Shown here piece after piece: positions 42,281-51,597 of a stretch of DNA of 64,000 nt. The notes under the pieces are model-generated. The model was not told where the DNA came from. It saw only the letters and a list, made by a program, of their open reading frames with translations, and did not search any database. Source of the stretch: Pseudobdellovibrionaceae bacterium (lineage in GTDB: Bacteria; Bdellovibrionota; Bdellovibrionia; Bdellovibrionales; UBA1609); the NCBI GenBank assembly GCA_020635075.1, contig JACKAM010000003.1, positions 574,848 through 638,847 on the forward strand, in the 5' to 3' direction. A program made the translations under genes and the position numbers. The number at the start of each line of letters is the position of its first letter. The first letter of the stretch is position 1.

Positions 42281-43141
42281 TTACTCCAAGGACTTTGCCT
42301 TCTTCTCCAGCTCTTCAGCTTGTCGAATAGCTTTGGGGCTCTCAGCGATAAACTTGATCTTACTGATCACCTTCAAAGCTTCATCCTTGGCTTTTAATCG
42401 CTCTACCAAAAGTATAGCATAATTTAGCAAAACAGTAATATTCCTTGAGTTGCCTCTCAGGATTTCTTCATAAATGTCACGAGCCTTGTCTGCCTGTTTT
42501 TGGGCACTTAGGGCGACTGCCAAATTGTTAGCCACGCCCACAGATTCAGCTTTGCCTTCGCGCAGGGAGCCTTTGACTACTTTATAGCCACTCTGAAGAG
42601 GCTCCAGCGCACGATTGAAATCGCGATACTCCAAATATATAGATGCCAGATTTGTTGCACCGATCACGTAATCCGGGTCGACCTCTACGCTCTTCTTAAA
42701 TGAACGGATCGCCGCGCGCTGATCACCTTCACTTAAGTAGATCACACCAAGATTATTGTGTAACGCTGCCTGATTGGGATGAGCGTTAAGAGCCCGGTTT
42801 AAGATGATTTTTGCCAAACCAAATTTTTTATCATTGAAATAGAAGACCGCCAAAGTATTGAGTGCCAAGAGGTTATTTTGATCACGACCTAGGATTTTTG
42901 CGGCTGCAGTTACAAGCCTTGGCTCCAAGCCCTTCTGCTTGGCATCGCGCAAATCTCGAATATCGTCTTTTGTGACCTCGACTTGTGGCTTGATGTCTTC
43001 TGGAGAGTCCCCGTCATCATTGGACGAACCTACGTCATCTATCTCGTCCATGTCGTCAAACTGCATGGCATATGACGGATTGCCACCCAACCACAGACTT
43101 GCCAACAAAAAGAAAAGTAGAATTTTAACAATAGTCTTCAT
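42281..43141 (-). CDS. Exported TPR protein (GltE/AglT-like)
   Basis: 286 residues. Signal peptide to about residue 25 (GGNPSYAMQ), an acidic stretch, then TPR units from about 75 to 270 (LLALNTLAVFYFNDKKFGLA, NQAALHNNLGVIYLSEGDQR, DYVIGATNLASIYLEYRDFN). It should be a periplasmic scaffold. It starts one base after the 1064-residue TPR gene stops. Naming as GltE-like rests on context. Confidence 0.82.
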   Translation of the reverse strand: MKTIVKILLFFLLASLWLGGNPSYAMQFDDMDEIDDVGSSNDDGDSPEDIKPQVEVTKDDIRDLRDAKQKGLEPRLVTAAAKILGRDQNNLLALNTLAVFYFNDKKFGLAKIILNRALNAHPNQAALHNNLGVIYLSEGDQRAAIRSFKKSVEVDPDYVIGATNLASIYLEYRDFNRALEPLQSGYKVVKGSLREGKAESVGVANNLAVALSAQKQADKARDIYEEILRGNSRNITVLLNYAILLVERLKAKDEALKVISKIKFIAESPKAIRQAEELEKKAKSLE

Positions 43142-43142
43142 C

Positions 43143-46100
43143 CTACATCCCCAAGTCGTCAGGCAGAGTGGTTAAAATCGCTTCTTCGCCATAGTCAGAG
43201 AACTGTTCCTTATCCAAGTTGCCGGCCTCAATTGCAGCAATCTTGAGCCATTGATTATAGGCCTCTAGGCGATAGCCTTTTTCGATCGCGGACTGGTAAC
43301 TCTTAATGGCCTCTCCCTGAAAGGGTTTGGCCACTTCATCAATACCCTTCATATACTGATCCATTTGCTCCTTATTGAGTCCCTTCGGACGCGGAGCCTT
43401 GTAAAGGGCCGCACTCATGTGCTGATTAGCCTGACCCATCAAAGTAAGAGCCGCCACCACCATAGGGCCGTCGTCGTACTGAATGACCGGCTTCAAGCGC
43501 TCTTTAAGGCGATTGATCAAATCTAGCTTCTTTTGTACAGCAGCTGCCTGCTGCTTAGGATTACCTGGGATACGAACAGCTTTGAGTTCTTCATAGGTAT
43601 CATAAACAAGCTTGAACTGAGCCTCCGCAGCGAATGCTACACCAACATTCTTTCCGGACTTGGCCAGACTCTTTTGCACACCAATGGTCTTTTTATAGAA
43701 ATCCTCAGCGGCCTTTTTTCGATTTTGGCTTTCCTCGATCTTGCCAACCGTGAAAAGAGCCTCCACCAAGGCAGCACCATTTGACGGCTGTAGATCGATA
43801 TACTGCTTGTAGTAGCTCTTGGCTCGAGACTTGTTGCCACGTTTTTCCCAAACCTTAGCCATCAAAAAGACAACCTCGGCTCGATCCTTTTTGCGATTGA
43901 GATCGAAGGATTTCTGATAATTTGCCAAGGCTGAATTGAAGAAATTCATTCCGTCTCGAATCACGCCAGCATTGAAGTAGAACTTCGCGGCCAGGTCGCG
44001 ATCCGACTTCGCATTTTCGTTGGCATAGCGCTCAAAGAAATCGGCTGCTGCCTTGTACTGTCCCGTTTTCTCATACAAAATGGCGATAAATTTCAATGAC
44101 TTCTTCTTGAGATCCTCATGACCCGTTCCACCGCCGCTCTTAAGTACTGCCGTGTACATGGCAATTGCCTTAAACAAGTCACCTGCCCGCTCAAAGTTAA
44201 CCGCCGAGTTAAAACGGGCAGAGACTGCGAGTTTGGCGCCTGGATTTTTGGAGGCAAAATCTTCAAACTGCTTGGCACTAGTCAGGTAGTCTTTGCCGGT
44301 TTCGGAATTCTGAGCTCTCTTAAATGAGGCCTTTTCAAGAATCTTGCGGACCTCCCCACCAACTTTGGAGTTGGCCAATTGAGGAATCGCCAAGATCTCT
44401 TGTCCAGCCTTCTCCAGACCCTCGTAGTCCTTTTTAATATTATAGATATCTAAAGTGAGATTGGCAGAGTAGTCAGCATACTTGGTACTGGGAAATTGCT
44501 GCATAATTTCTCTAAAGGCCACCAGAGCCTTATCAAATTGATTATAGTAATAGTATAGTGAGGCCAGCCGATATTTGATTGCCACGGTATCTTCGTTTTT
44601 CGGAAATGCCGTCAGGAAGCGCAACACCACCTTTTCAAACTTTTTAATAGTAGTGTCAAACTCCACGGGCTCTGTGGTGTCTCCCACAATCTTTTTGATT
44701 TCATCCGCCGTAGGAAGCTTCTTTTCTAGAGAAAGAATGGCATTGAGAACTGACTTATCAAAGTAGGCACTCTTCGGTGAATTCTCTGCAACCCACAAAT
44801 AGTGGTCTGCAGCGCGCTCAAAATCCTGCATATCAAACAGAAGTTCGGCGAAGAAGAAATGCATTTCATCCAACTTAGGGGAGACCTTAAATGTCCGAAA
44901 GTACAACTCATACCCGCTCTTAGCCAAGCTCTGGGCATTGGGAGCACGGGAATTTTGCGCCGTCTGATGCTGCTGAAGAATGTAGTTCCGCAGAGTGGTC
45001 TCAATCAGCTGAGTCGCCTTACCGATCAGATCGCGTTTCTTTTCATTCGCCCTCTGCCAAACACTATCGGGTCCATAGCCCTGAATCCAGTCATAAAGCT
45101 CCTTGCGGAAAACCTTGGACTCACCCGTCGCCGCATACATCGTGACAATCTGATATTGATAGTCATAGGCCTTCGGAGCGCTGGGACGATCTGCGATCAA
45201 ATCATGAAAAACGTAAGAGGCACCTTTACGGTTACCTGTATCTGCATAGTAGTAAGCCAGCTTCTCCTGGAGGGTGTAGACGTTTTTAGAACCGGCCACC
45301 TTGTCAAAATAGCCTTTGGCTGCCTTGTAACTTCCCACTTCAGCATAAAAAATGACCAAGTCTTTGAGGGCCTCCGTTGCCAGACGGATACGACTCACTC
45401 CACCCGCTGTTCGCTGATCGCTGCCCTTAGCTACACGGCCAGCACGGATCACCCGCTCAAGTGAACGAAGGGCATCTTTGGTTTTTCCTGTTTTGTATTC
45501 ACACCATGCTGACTTGTACAATGCAAAGGAGTACAGCCGGGCACGGCGGTTGCGGGCCACTCGTTTGTAATAGCCAAGAGCATCGGCCCAGCGCTCATTT
45601 TCGAAATGAAATTCACCAAGGGCAAAATTCGATTCATCTACGTAAGAACTCTTGGGAAATTCCTTGGTTAACCTCTCGTAGTAGGACATCCCCTTCTTTT
45701 CATCATTGAGCTCAAAATAGTTGTAGCCAAGAAAGAATAGAGCCTGGTCCACCTTGTCGTCCTTGGGGAAGTCCCGAAGAAACCATTCGTAAAGTTGGAC
45801 AGCCTTTTTGTTGTACTCCTGAGCAGGACGCAGGTCGAGGCGCGCCCTCATGCCCTTTCCTGACTCGCGGGATTCGCGAAGTTTTTTATCGAATTCCTGT
45901 TGGAGGCGGTATTCAATGAGTCGGGATTTCTCCACATACATCTCTGCCAGTCGCAGCCACAACTCTCCGCGCTTTTTGCTCTTTTTAAAACGTCTCGTTA
46001 GATCATAGAGTTGTTTGATACCCTCATCGGTCACCTTCTCCAGGGCCGCTTCATCTGATCCCTCTTCGTAGTACAGCGTCGATGACGAAGGAGGCTTAAC

Positions 46101-46337
46101 CTCACGGAGGTTTACCTGTTTTCTAGATTCCACTTTATTAAATTTAGGAAGAGAGGCACTGCCCTTTTGGATCTTTAGGCGGTTCTTTTCAATCTTTTTC
46201 AGGACATCACCGACAGTCTTTTCCGCTTTTTTGGCCTGGCCATAGACAGACGTGGAAAGCAGGGTTGAACCAGTCCCAAGAGTAAGGCAGAGAATTGAGA
46301 ACAGAGTTCTCCTAATTACAGCTTTGAGTTCCAACAT
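43143..46337 (-). CDS. Large exported TPR protein (GltD/AgmU-like)
   Basis: 1064 residues. Hydrophobic signal sequence (about 9–32), a basic linker, then TPR-like helical hairpins along nearly the whole length (for example QALFFLGYNYFELNDEKKGM, AKFYFNAGVIRDGMNFFNSA, VVFLMAKVWEKRGNKSRAKS). Length and repeat content resemble the AgmU/GltD periplasmic scaffold of Myxococcus. The first 26 bases lie inside the upstream TPR gene, a long overlap with no clear ribosome binding site, suggesting translational coupling. Confidence 0.83.
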   Translation of the reverse strand: MLELKAVIRRTLFSILCLTLGTGSTLLSTSVYGQAKKAEKTVGDVLKKIEKNRLKIQKGSASLPKFNKVESRKQVNLREVKPPSSSTLYYEEGSDEAALEKVTDEGIKQLYDLTRRFKKSKKRGELWLRLAEMYVEKSRLIEYRLQQEFDKKLRESRESGKGMRARLDLRPAQEYNKKAVQLYEWFLRDFPKDDKVDQALFFLGYNYFELNDEKKGMSYYERLTKEFPKSSYVDESNFALGEFHFENERWADALGYYKRVARNRRARLYSFALYKSAWCEYKTGKTKDALRSLERVIRAGRVAKGSDQRTAGGVSRIRLATEALKDLVIFYAEVGSYKAAKGYFDKVAGSKNVYTLQEKLAYYYADTGNRKGASYVFHDLIADRPSAPKAYDYQYQIVTMYAATGESKVFRKELYDWIQGYGPDSVWQRANEKKRDLIGKATQLIETTLRNYILQQHQTAQNSRAPNAQSLAKSGYELYFRTFKVSPKLDEMHFFFAELLFDMQDFERAADHYLWVAENSPKSAYFDKSVLNAILSLEKKLPTADEIKKIVGDTTEPVEFDTTIKKFEKVVLRFLTAFPKNEDTVAIKYRLASLYYYYNQFDKALVAFREIMQQFPSTKYADYSANLTLDIYNIKKDYEGLEKAGQEILAIPQLANSKVGGEVRKILEKASFKRAQNSETGKDYLTSAKQFEDFASKNPGAKLAVSARFNSAVNFERAGDLFKAIAMYTAVLKSGGGTGHEDLKKKSLKFIAILYEKTGQYKAAADFFERYANENAKSDRDLAAKFYFNAGVIRDGMNFFNSALANYQKSFDLNRKKDRAEVVFLMAKVWEKRGNKSRAKSYYKQYIDLQPSNGAALVEALFTVGKIEESQNRKKAAEDFYKKTIGVQKSLAKSGKNVGVAFAAEAQFKLVYDTYEELKAVRIPGNPKQQAAAVQKKLDLINRLKERLKPVIQYDDGPMVVAALTLMGQANQHMSAALYKAPRPKGLNKEQMDQYMKGIDEVAKPFQGEAIKSYQSAIEKGYRLEAYNQWLKIAAIEAGNLDKEQFSDYGEEAILTTLPDDLGM

Positions 46338-47937
46338 AGTGGTAGTTACCTAGCTCATCCATCCAGTACTCGCCTTTAAATGGCCAGTATTCATATCCAT
46401 TTTGAATATAGTAGTCCCTCTGAGTGTCCTGGTCGATCTGCTCCTCTGGCAGATCTTTGCCGGCAATTTTCTTTTTAAGAGATTCTTTTTTGCCGTTGAT
46501 CATCTCGTAGCGGATAAATCCCTCTTGTTCGAAGAGGTCAAAAAGGTCCTCTCTGACTGTATCCAGGTGGGCCCTGACCTGGAGTCCCGCCCGCTTCCTC
46601 GCCTTCAACAGACGCTTTTGGATTACTCGCTTGGCATAGCGTCCGATGGCTGAATTTCTCCATGACGAATCCATGTTATCGATGGTTTTCTTTTCCTCTA
46701 GAAGCTTGACGATGTAGCTGTAGGATCTCTGGAAATCACCTTCTTTTGACACCTTACGAATAACGACAAACGGAATCTTGAATTGAGTGCGATCCAGTTG
46801 GTCACCCTTATCCCGGAATTCCTTCATCGCCCTGATCACCTCAGCAAAATAGTCATCTGCCGAACGAACTTTGAGGAATGACACCACATCCTTGTACACT
46901 GGCTTATAGATCTTATTGAAAAGGTTAAGGACCTTCTCCATTTCTTCGTATTTACAAATATAAAGATAGACAATTGAACGTAAGAGCAAAGATTCAGGCA
47001 GGTAACGGTCCTCGTAAAACCCTGAATGAAGCGAGTGGAAATTACTCAGCGCTGAACGGAACCGACCCGAGCGAAGCATCGCCCAACTGGACTCAAAAAA
47101 GGTGTCATGCCAGGCATCGGTATCCCGCGGAACCTGACGGTACATTTCAATGGCCTCTTCCCATTTTTTGGCCTGGTAGAGAATTCGCGCCTGACCAATC
47201 ACTCCCGATACGCGAGCCACATCGGTCACTCCAAACTCTTCGCGAGCCTGGACAAGGTCTTCAAAGCCTTCATAAGCCTTTTTGACTTGCTTAGATTCGG
47301 CATAGGCCATTGCTTCAAGGTACTTTGCCTTGGGAAACAAGGGGCTTGTCCGCTGGACGCGTCGGAAGCTTTGGGCGGCAGCCCCAAACTGTTGGTTTCT
47401 CAACTGAAACTCACCAATTCGGAAGAAAAGCATATCGCGATGAACCCGCGGGAAGTCATCCACCTTAACACGTGAAATGGCGTAGTTTAGCAGCGTGTCG
47501 TCCCCAAGGGAGTCCGCAGCCAGCGACAGCTTTTCCAGAGCCTGCCTGAGATATTTGTTATTTCCATCCTTTACCACACTGATAAACTGGAATGCCGCCA
47601 CCTGGGGCATTTTCATTTGATAGAGCATGAGGCCCAAAAGATACTTAAGCTGCATTTTGCGGTCTCTGAACCGTGGGCTGTGACTGAGCTGGAAGAGCTT
47701 GACACTGGCCTGCTGAAACTGGCCCCGCTTCACCATCTGCAGTGCCTGAACCAACTCTGAACGGCTGCTTCCCCGATTGACTCGCCTCCTTCGTTTGCGC
47801 TTGGACTTAGCTGGGGACTTCTGAGCGACGGTCAGCGTTTGCCCTTGATTCAGATTAGCCAAAACTCCTTCCTCTGCATGCACTCCAAGCGGCAGAAGAC
47901 AAGCTATACTGATTATCCAGAGTGTTGCCCTTCTCAT
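46312..47937 (-). CDS. Exported TPR protein (GltC-like)
   Basis: 541 residues. Signal peptide (MRRATLWIISIACLLPLGVHA), a very basic stretch (SPAKSKRKRRRRVNRG), then TPR-like helices (about 60–420) and a Lys/Arg-rich C-terminus ending in a Tyr/Trp-rich YWPFKGEYWMDELGNYHYVG tail. Start overlaps the end of the barrel gene by four bases. Likely sits between the outer-membrane barrels and the periplasmic scaffold, as GltC does; assignment is by order and repeats. Confidence 0.8.
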   Translation of the reverse strand: MRRATLWIISIACLLPLGVHAEEGVLANLNQGQTLTVAQKSPAKSKRKRRRRVNRGSSRSELVQALQMVKRGQFQQASVKLFQLSHSPRFRDRKMQLKYLLGLMLYQMKMPQVAAFQFISVVKDGNNKYLRQALEKLSLAADSLGDDTLLNYAISRVKVDDFPRVHRDMLFFRIGEFQLRNQQFGAAAQSFRRVQRTSPLFPKAKYLEAMAYAESKQVKKAYEGFEDLVQAREEFGVTDVARVSGVIGQARILYQAKKWEEAIEMYRQVPRDTDAWHDTFFESSWAMLRSGRFRSALSNFHSLHSGFYEDRYLPESLLLRSIVYLYICKYEEMEKVLNLFNKIYKPVYKDVVSFLKVRSADDYFAEVIRAMKEFRDKGDQLDRTQFKIPFVVIRKVSKEGDFQRSYSYIVKLLEEKKTIDNMDSSWRNSAIGRYAKRVIQKRLLKARKRAGLQVRAHLDTVREDLFDLFEQEGFIRYEMINGKKESLKKKIAGKDLPEEQIDQDTQRDYYIQNGYEYWPFKGEYWMDELGNYHYVGTQSCN

Positions 47938-48839
47938 CTGTAGGTTGCCTCCGGAAAGAAAAAACTCACACCTAACGAAAGATACAGATCATCCTGGTTG
48001 GTGGTGGTTTCCCTTTCGGTTCCACTTTTGACGACTTTAGTCTTAGCCTGGTAGAGGTTCCAACTTAGGTCCCAACGGACGGCCATTTTTTTGGACAGAG
48101 CAAAGGCCTGCCCAGTTGCTAAATGGACCGTTGGCTCATTTCCACCCTGATCTGTTTTGGTTAGTCCAATACCTGCAGAGAAGTAGAAGTCAAAGGGTAC
48201 AATCCTTTTGTTCATAAAGGTCATTTTTCCGTACATCGGCGTCCACTTGAAGTCGGCTCCGATATAACCCTCTGGCGTCACCAGGCTTTCGGTCTTCACA
48301 TTTCGCTTGGTTCTTAAGTTGTCCGTTACAGCCCGTTCGTTGGACGACAAAAAGAAGTACACAGCTTCAACACCATACTTCTCTTCAAAATAGTACCCAC
48401 CACGAAGGGCAGCTCCCAAATTGGTGAAGAATGGATTGTTGATCGTACCCATCAGACTGCCCGCAAATTCCCAACGTTTGGTTTTTGGGAGAAATCGTCT
48501 CTGTATGACCGCAATGTCGCTAAAGGGTGCCAAAGTTGACAGCTCGGAAAGAGTGGATGGATCCTTTTTGGGCACCTCCTTTTCCTTCTTCTTAACCTGC
48601 TTCTCTTTTTCACGTTTGGTGTTCTCGTCGGCATCAAATTTGTCGTAGAGGTCTTCCACCTCTGCGTCTGCCTTGTCCTGCTCAGGAGAGGCATCTCCCT
48701 GAAGGACGGTTGATGTTTCTGACGGATCTTCTTCGAACTGCGCCCAGGCAGAATGCACCGATGGCAGTGTCCACAGCGAGAAAGTTGCAACTAGAAGCAC
48801 TTGTTTGAGCACTACTATCCCCAAGATGATGACTCTCAA
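47934..48839 (-). CDS. Outer-membrane beta-barrel protein (GltB/GltA-like, second barrel)
   Basis: 301 residues. Signal peptide (about 1–33), an acidic/Lys-rich coiled region (about 50–95, KREKEKQVKKKEKEVPKKDP), then amphipathic strands with aromatic ends (WEFAGSLMGTINNPFFTNLG, FFLSSNERAV) ending LYLSLGVSFFFPEATYR. This fits the outer-membrane barrel domain family found in myxobacterial and Bdellovibrio gliding operons. It lies 136 bp after a paralogous barrel gene. Confidence 0.82.
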   Translation of the reverse strand: MRVIILGIVVLKQVLLVATFSLWTLPSVHSAWAQFEEDPSETSTVLQGDASPEQDKADAEVEDLYDKFDADENTKREKEKQVKKKEKEVPKKDPSTLSELSTLAPFSDIAVIQRRFLPKTKRWEFAGSLMGTINNPFFTNLGAALRGGYYFEEKYGVEAVYFFLSSNERAVTDNLRTKRNVKTESLVTPEGYIGADFKWTPMYGKMTFMNKRIVPFDFYFSAGIGLTKTDQGGNEPTVHLATGQAFALSKKMAVRWDLSWNLYQAKTKVVKSGTERETTTNQDDLYLSLGVSFFFPEATYR

Positions 48840-48975
48840 TTTAAAACGATAGCAGCAAACTTACGCAAAATTGAGTACTTATAAATGAAATGCCAACTTC
48901 AAATCCGAAGTCTAGGACAGTGAAACAATAACTTAGGCAGCAGAAATATGATTTCCTGGACTAAAAACTCTGGCC

Positions 48976-49710
48976 TTAGAGCAGGTAAACAAGGCCAAAG
49001 GTGAGCATGGAGTGAAAGAAATTTGACTCACCAAAGTCCGATGCAGGAAAAACTGGATCAGTTGGAAGCAAGCGCTTGGTAGTTGGGTCAGGTCCACGAT
49101 AGACGAGCATGCGTAAATCAATACGAAGGGCTAGGTTTGGTGTGAAGTAAAAATTTTCCCCCAAACCCATGTTTAAGGCCATGACGTTGTCGTCGCCAAT
49201 GGCAATGGTTCCAATGCCGGCAAGACCAAACAAGGAAAGGTTCATAACCCACTGCTTAGAGAGACTGATCTTTCCGTAGTAGGCCGTGTACTGGTAGTTG
49301 GCCATCAACATATATTTGGGACTTGGAGCGCGACTGGCATCGAAGAAGTCCCCGTCCAAGCCCTCACCGTTTTTCAATTGCTCGCCATAGCTGGAAAGAC
49401 CACTCATCCAAAATGCGGCTGCCGCATTGAAACCGTGAATTTCGTCAAAGTGGTAAGTCAAAGAACCATGGAAGTTGAGCGGGTTATAAAAGGCGTCCAT
49501 TAAGTTGAAGCCAACACCGCCGCCCACTTCAAATCGCTTGGCCTTTACAACATTGCGATTCTTCACATTTTCAACTTTGTCAAAAACCGGTAAAACCGAC
49601 TCGCTGGCCAGCTCTTCAGTGGGAAATTCTATTGTCTCGGCGTAACCATTGAATGATAAGACAATGGCGGCGGCAACTACGAGTCCTTGTGAAGCCCATC
49701 TCATGTGCAA
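48976..49710 (-). CDS. Outer-membrane beta-barrel protein (GltA/GltB-like, first barrel)
   Basis: 244 residues. Signal peptide ending FNGYAETIEF, then a barrel with the same strand pattern as the next gene (VGFNLMDAFYNPLNFHGSLT, YTAYYGKISLSKQWVMNLSL) and a C-terminal aromatic/hydrophobic strand (MLTFGLVYLL). The two barrels share the NPFF/NPLNF–GYY/LTY arrangement and are probably paralogues. First gene of the ten-gene operon. Confidence 0.82.
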   Translation of the reverse strand: MHMRWASQGLVVAAAIVLSFNGYAETIEFPTEELASESVLPVFDKVENVKNRNVVKAKRFEVGGGVGFNLMDAFYNPLNFHGSLTYHFDEIHGFNAAAAFWMSGLSSYGEQLKNGEGLDGDFFDASRAPSPKYMLMANYQYTAYYGKISLSKQWVMNLSLFGLAGIGTIAIGDDNVMALNMGLGENFYFTPNLALRIDLRMLVYRGPDPTTKRLLPTDPVFPASDFGESNFFHSMLTFGLVYLL

Positions 49711-49821
49711 TAACTCTCTGTTTTTACAATTGGCTCGTTAACGACATTGATAATAAATGGGTTCACTGAAGATGGCGAGAGAAGTTTACTGTATGGCCAG
49801 CCCTAGGTCTACTGAATGAGG

Positions 49822-50514
49822 CTATTCGTCCAGCCGTAAACTTCGCCCGTCTTTTGTTTTTCGCCAGATCTGGGATTCGTATCCGGAATTATCATAGAGC
49901 GTGTAAATCATTTCCCCGTTGCCTAACTCATCTTTTTTGGAATAAAGAATCCCTTCGGCAGACCAACTCACTGAGGAACTTGTACCGTCCTTGCGGCGGT
50001 GATACACCCCTTCCAGACGACCATCGTCGCGAAAAGTTCTGACGACTTCCTCACCCGAAGATTTTTGCCACTTCTCCCCCATCAAAGATCCGCTGGCATC
50101 AAAGGAACGTGAAATCGTATCTCCGGACGCAGTTTCTTCGATAGTCGAGCGAAATCCCAGGTCGTTGGTCTGGTCATATGTGACACGGCCATTGGGTATG
50201 GACTCCCGTCCAAAGGTCTCCAATTGACCAAGAGTCGTGCGCAAATATTCGCGGATCTTGCCGGTATCGTTGAGGGCTGACGGCAGCCCTTTGGACATCT
50301 CTTGCTTTGGTTTTTCCTTGAGGGCCGGAGGAACCGCTGGCTTTTGCGCCGCCTCGCCCTTGGTCCCTCCCCCCGGCTTGATGGTCTCAATAATTCGCGA
50401 TAATTCTGGCAGAGCCGGATTGGCTTTAATTACGATGGAATTTGAATGACTCCACCATCTGGCGGTCCAGATAAAGACAAATAGTATTCCCAGAGACACG
50501 ACTATTCGCTGCAT
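49822..50514 (-). CDS. Single-pass protein with MORN/YD-like C-terminal repeats
   Basis: 230 residues from the ATG at 50514, preceded by GAGG; a TTG ten codons upstream is less likely. One membrane helix (about 5–22, IVVSLGILFVFIWTARWW), a Pro/Lys-rich linker and a C-terminal region of short repeated strands (GFRSTIEETASGDTISRSFD, GSLMGEKWQKSSGEEVVRTF, GRLEGVYHRRKDG) like MORN-type or wall-associated repeat proteins. Periplasmic C-terminus expected. Function unknown. It lies between the Glt-like operon and kdsD, on the same strand. Confidence 0.65.
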   Translation of the reverse strand: MQRIVVSLGILFVFIWTARWWSHSNSIVIKANPALPELSRIIETIKPGGGTKGEAAQKPAVPPALKEKPKQEMSKGLPSALNDTGKIREYLRTTLGQLETFGRESIPNGRVTYDQTNDLGFRSTIEETASGDTISRSFDASGSLMGEKWQKSSGEEVVRTFRDDGRLEGVYHRRKDGTSSSVSWSAEGILYSKKDELGNGEMIYTLYDNSGYESQIWRKTKDGRSLRLDE

Positions 50515-50607
50515 TTCGCCCTCGTTCCACCACGAGGGTATCAAAAATCATGACGCCGACCATTTGGAAATTTGCTGACCGAGACTTGAGTCTAGCCTGA
50601 ATTCCAT

Positions 50608-51597
50608 CTAGCGGATATTGGAGCGGAGGAGATCCTGAAGGTGAATGAGTCCAATCGGACGATTGGGATTGTCACCACTCGGATCAACAACAAACAGAGT
50701 TTGAATCTGAAACTGTTCCATCACAAACAAGGCCTTTTCAGCCAGCTCATCCGCACTGATAGTTTTGGGGTGAAGAGACATCATGGCTTCGGCTTTTTCA
50801 ATCAAAGGGGTATTACTCTTCTCCAGGCGACGGCGAATATCACCGTCTGTAATGATCCCCAACAATGAGCCATCCTCACTAAGAACTCCGGCCACTCCCC
50901 TCACATCTTTTGCCGTCATTAAACTCACGACCCGAGACATCTCATCACTGGGCTTTACCAAAGGCAGGGCATCACCCACGTGCATGACATCCCTCACCCG
51001 CGTGAGAAGACGCCGCCCCAAGGACCCACCGGGGTGAAACTCCGCAAAATGCTCCCGATCAAAACCCCGTCTTTTCAAAACAGCCATCGCCAGGGCATCT
51101 GCCAAGGCCAAAGTGACAGTGGTGCTCGCCGTAGGAGCGAGACCAAGTGGGCAAGCTTCCTCACTCACAGAAATATCCAATGTAACTGTCCCGGCCCGGC
51201 CGAGGTTACTGTCCGTCTTACCAGTTAACGCCAGTACTGGAATATTCTTTCGCGCACAGTAGGTGAGAATCGGCACAAGCTCACCCGAGTCTCCCCCGTA
51301 AGAGATGGCAACAACCAAATCTTCAACAGTCACCACACCCATGTCCCCGTGAGAGCTTTCCGCGGGGTGAAGAAAAAAGGATGGGGTTCCTGTGGACGTA
51401 AATGTGCTGGCCATTTTTCGGGCAATAATACCTGATTTACCAATGCCAGAAGTGATCACCCGGCCTCTGCAGGCCAAAACCATTTCAACAGCTTTGGAAA
51501 ACTCCTCACCCAAACGCTCGCGCAGAAGCAAAATACTGTTGGCTTCGACTTCCAACACCCGCTTTGCTTCTTCCAAATCGGCAATATTGGGGGCCAT
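50608..51597 (-). CDS. kdsD: Arabinose-5-phosphate isomerase
   Basis: 329 residues. SIS domain (SGIGKSGIIARKMASTFTST, HPAESSHGDMG, SYGGDSGE) plus two CBS domains (about 205–325), and the linker HPGGSLGRRLLTRVRDVMH typical of KdsD/KpsF. It converts ribulose-5-phosphate to arabinose-5-phosphate for Kdo synthesis. Its ATG overlaps the pyrG stop (TGATG). Part of engB–kdsB–pyrG–kdsD. Confidence 0.95.
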   Translation of the reverse strand: MAPNIADLEEAKRVLEVEANSILLLRERLGEEFSKAVEMVLACRGRVITSGIGKSGIIARKMASTFTSTGTPSFFLHPAESSHGDMGVVTVEDLVVAISYGGDSGELVPILTYCARKNIPVLALTGKTDSNLGRAGTVTLDISVSEEACPLGLAPTASTTVTLALADALAMAVLKRRGFDREHFAEFHPGGSLGRRLLTRVRDVMHVGDALPLVKPSDEMSRVVSLMTAKDVRGVAGVLSEDGSLLGIITDGDIRRRLEKSNTPLIEKAEAMMSLHPKTISADELAEKALFVMEQFQIQTLFVVDPSGDNPNRPIGLIHLQDLLRSNIR

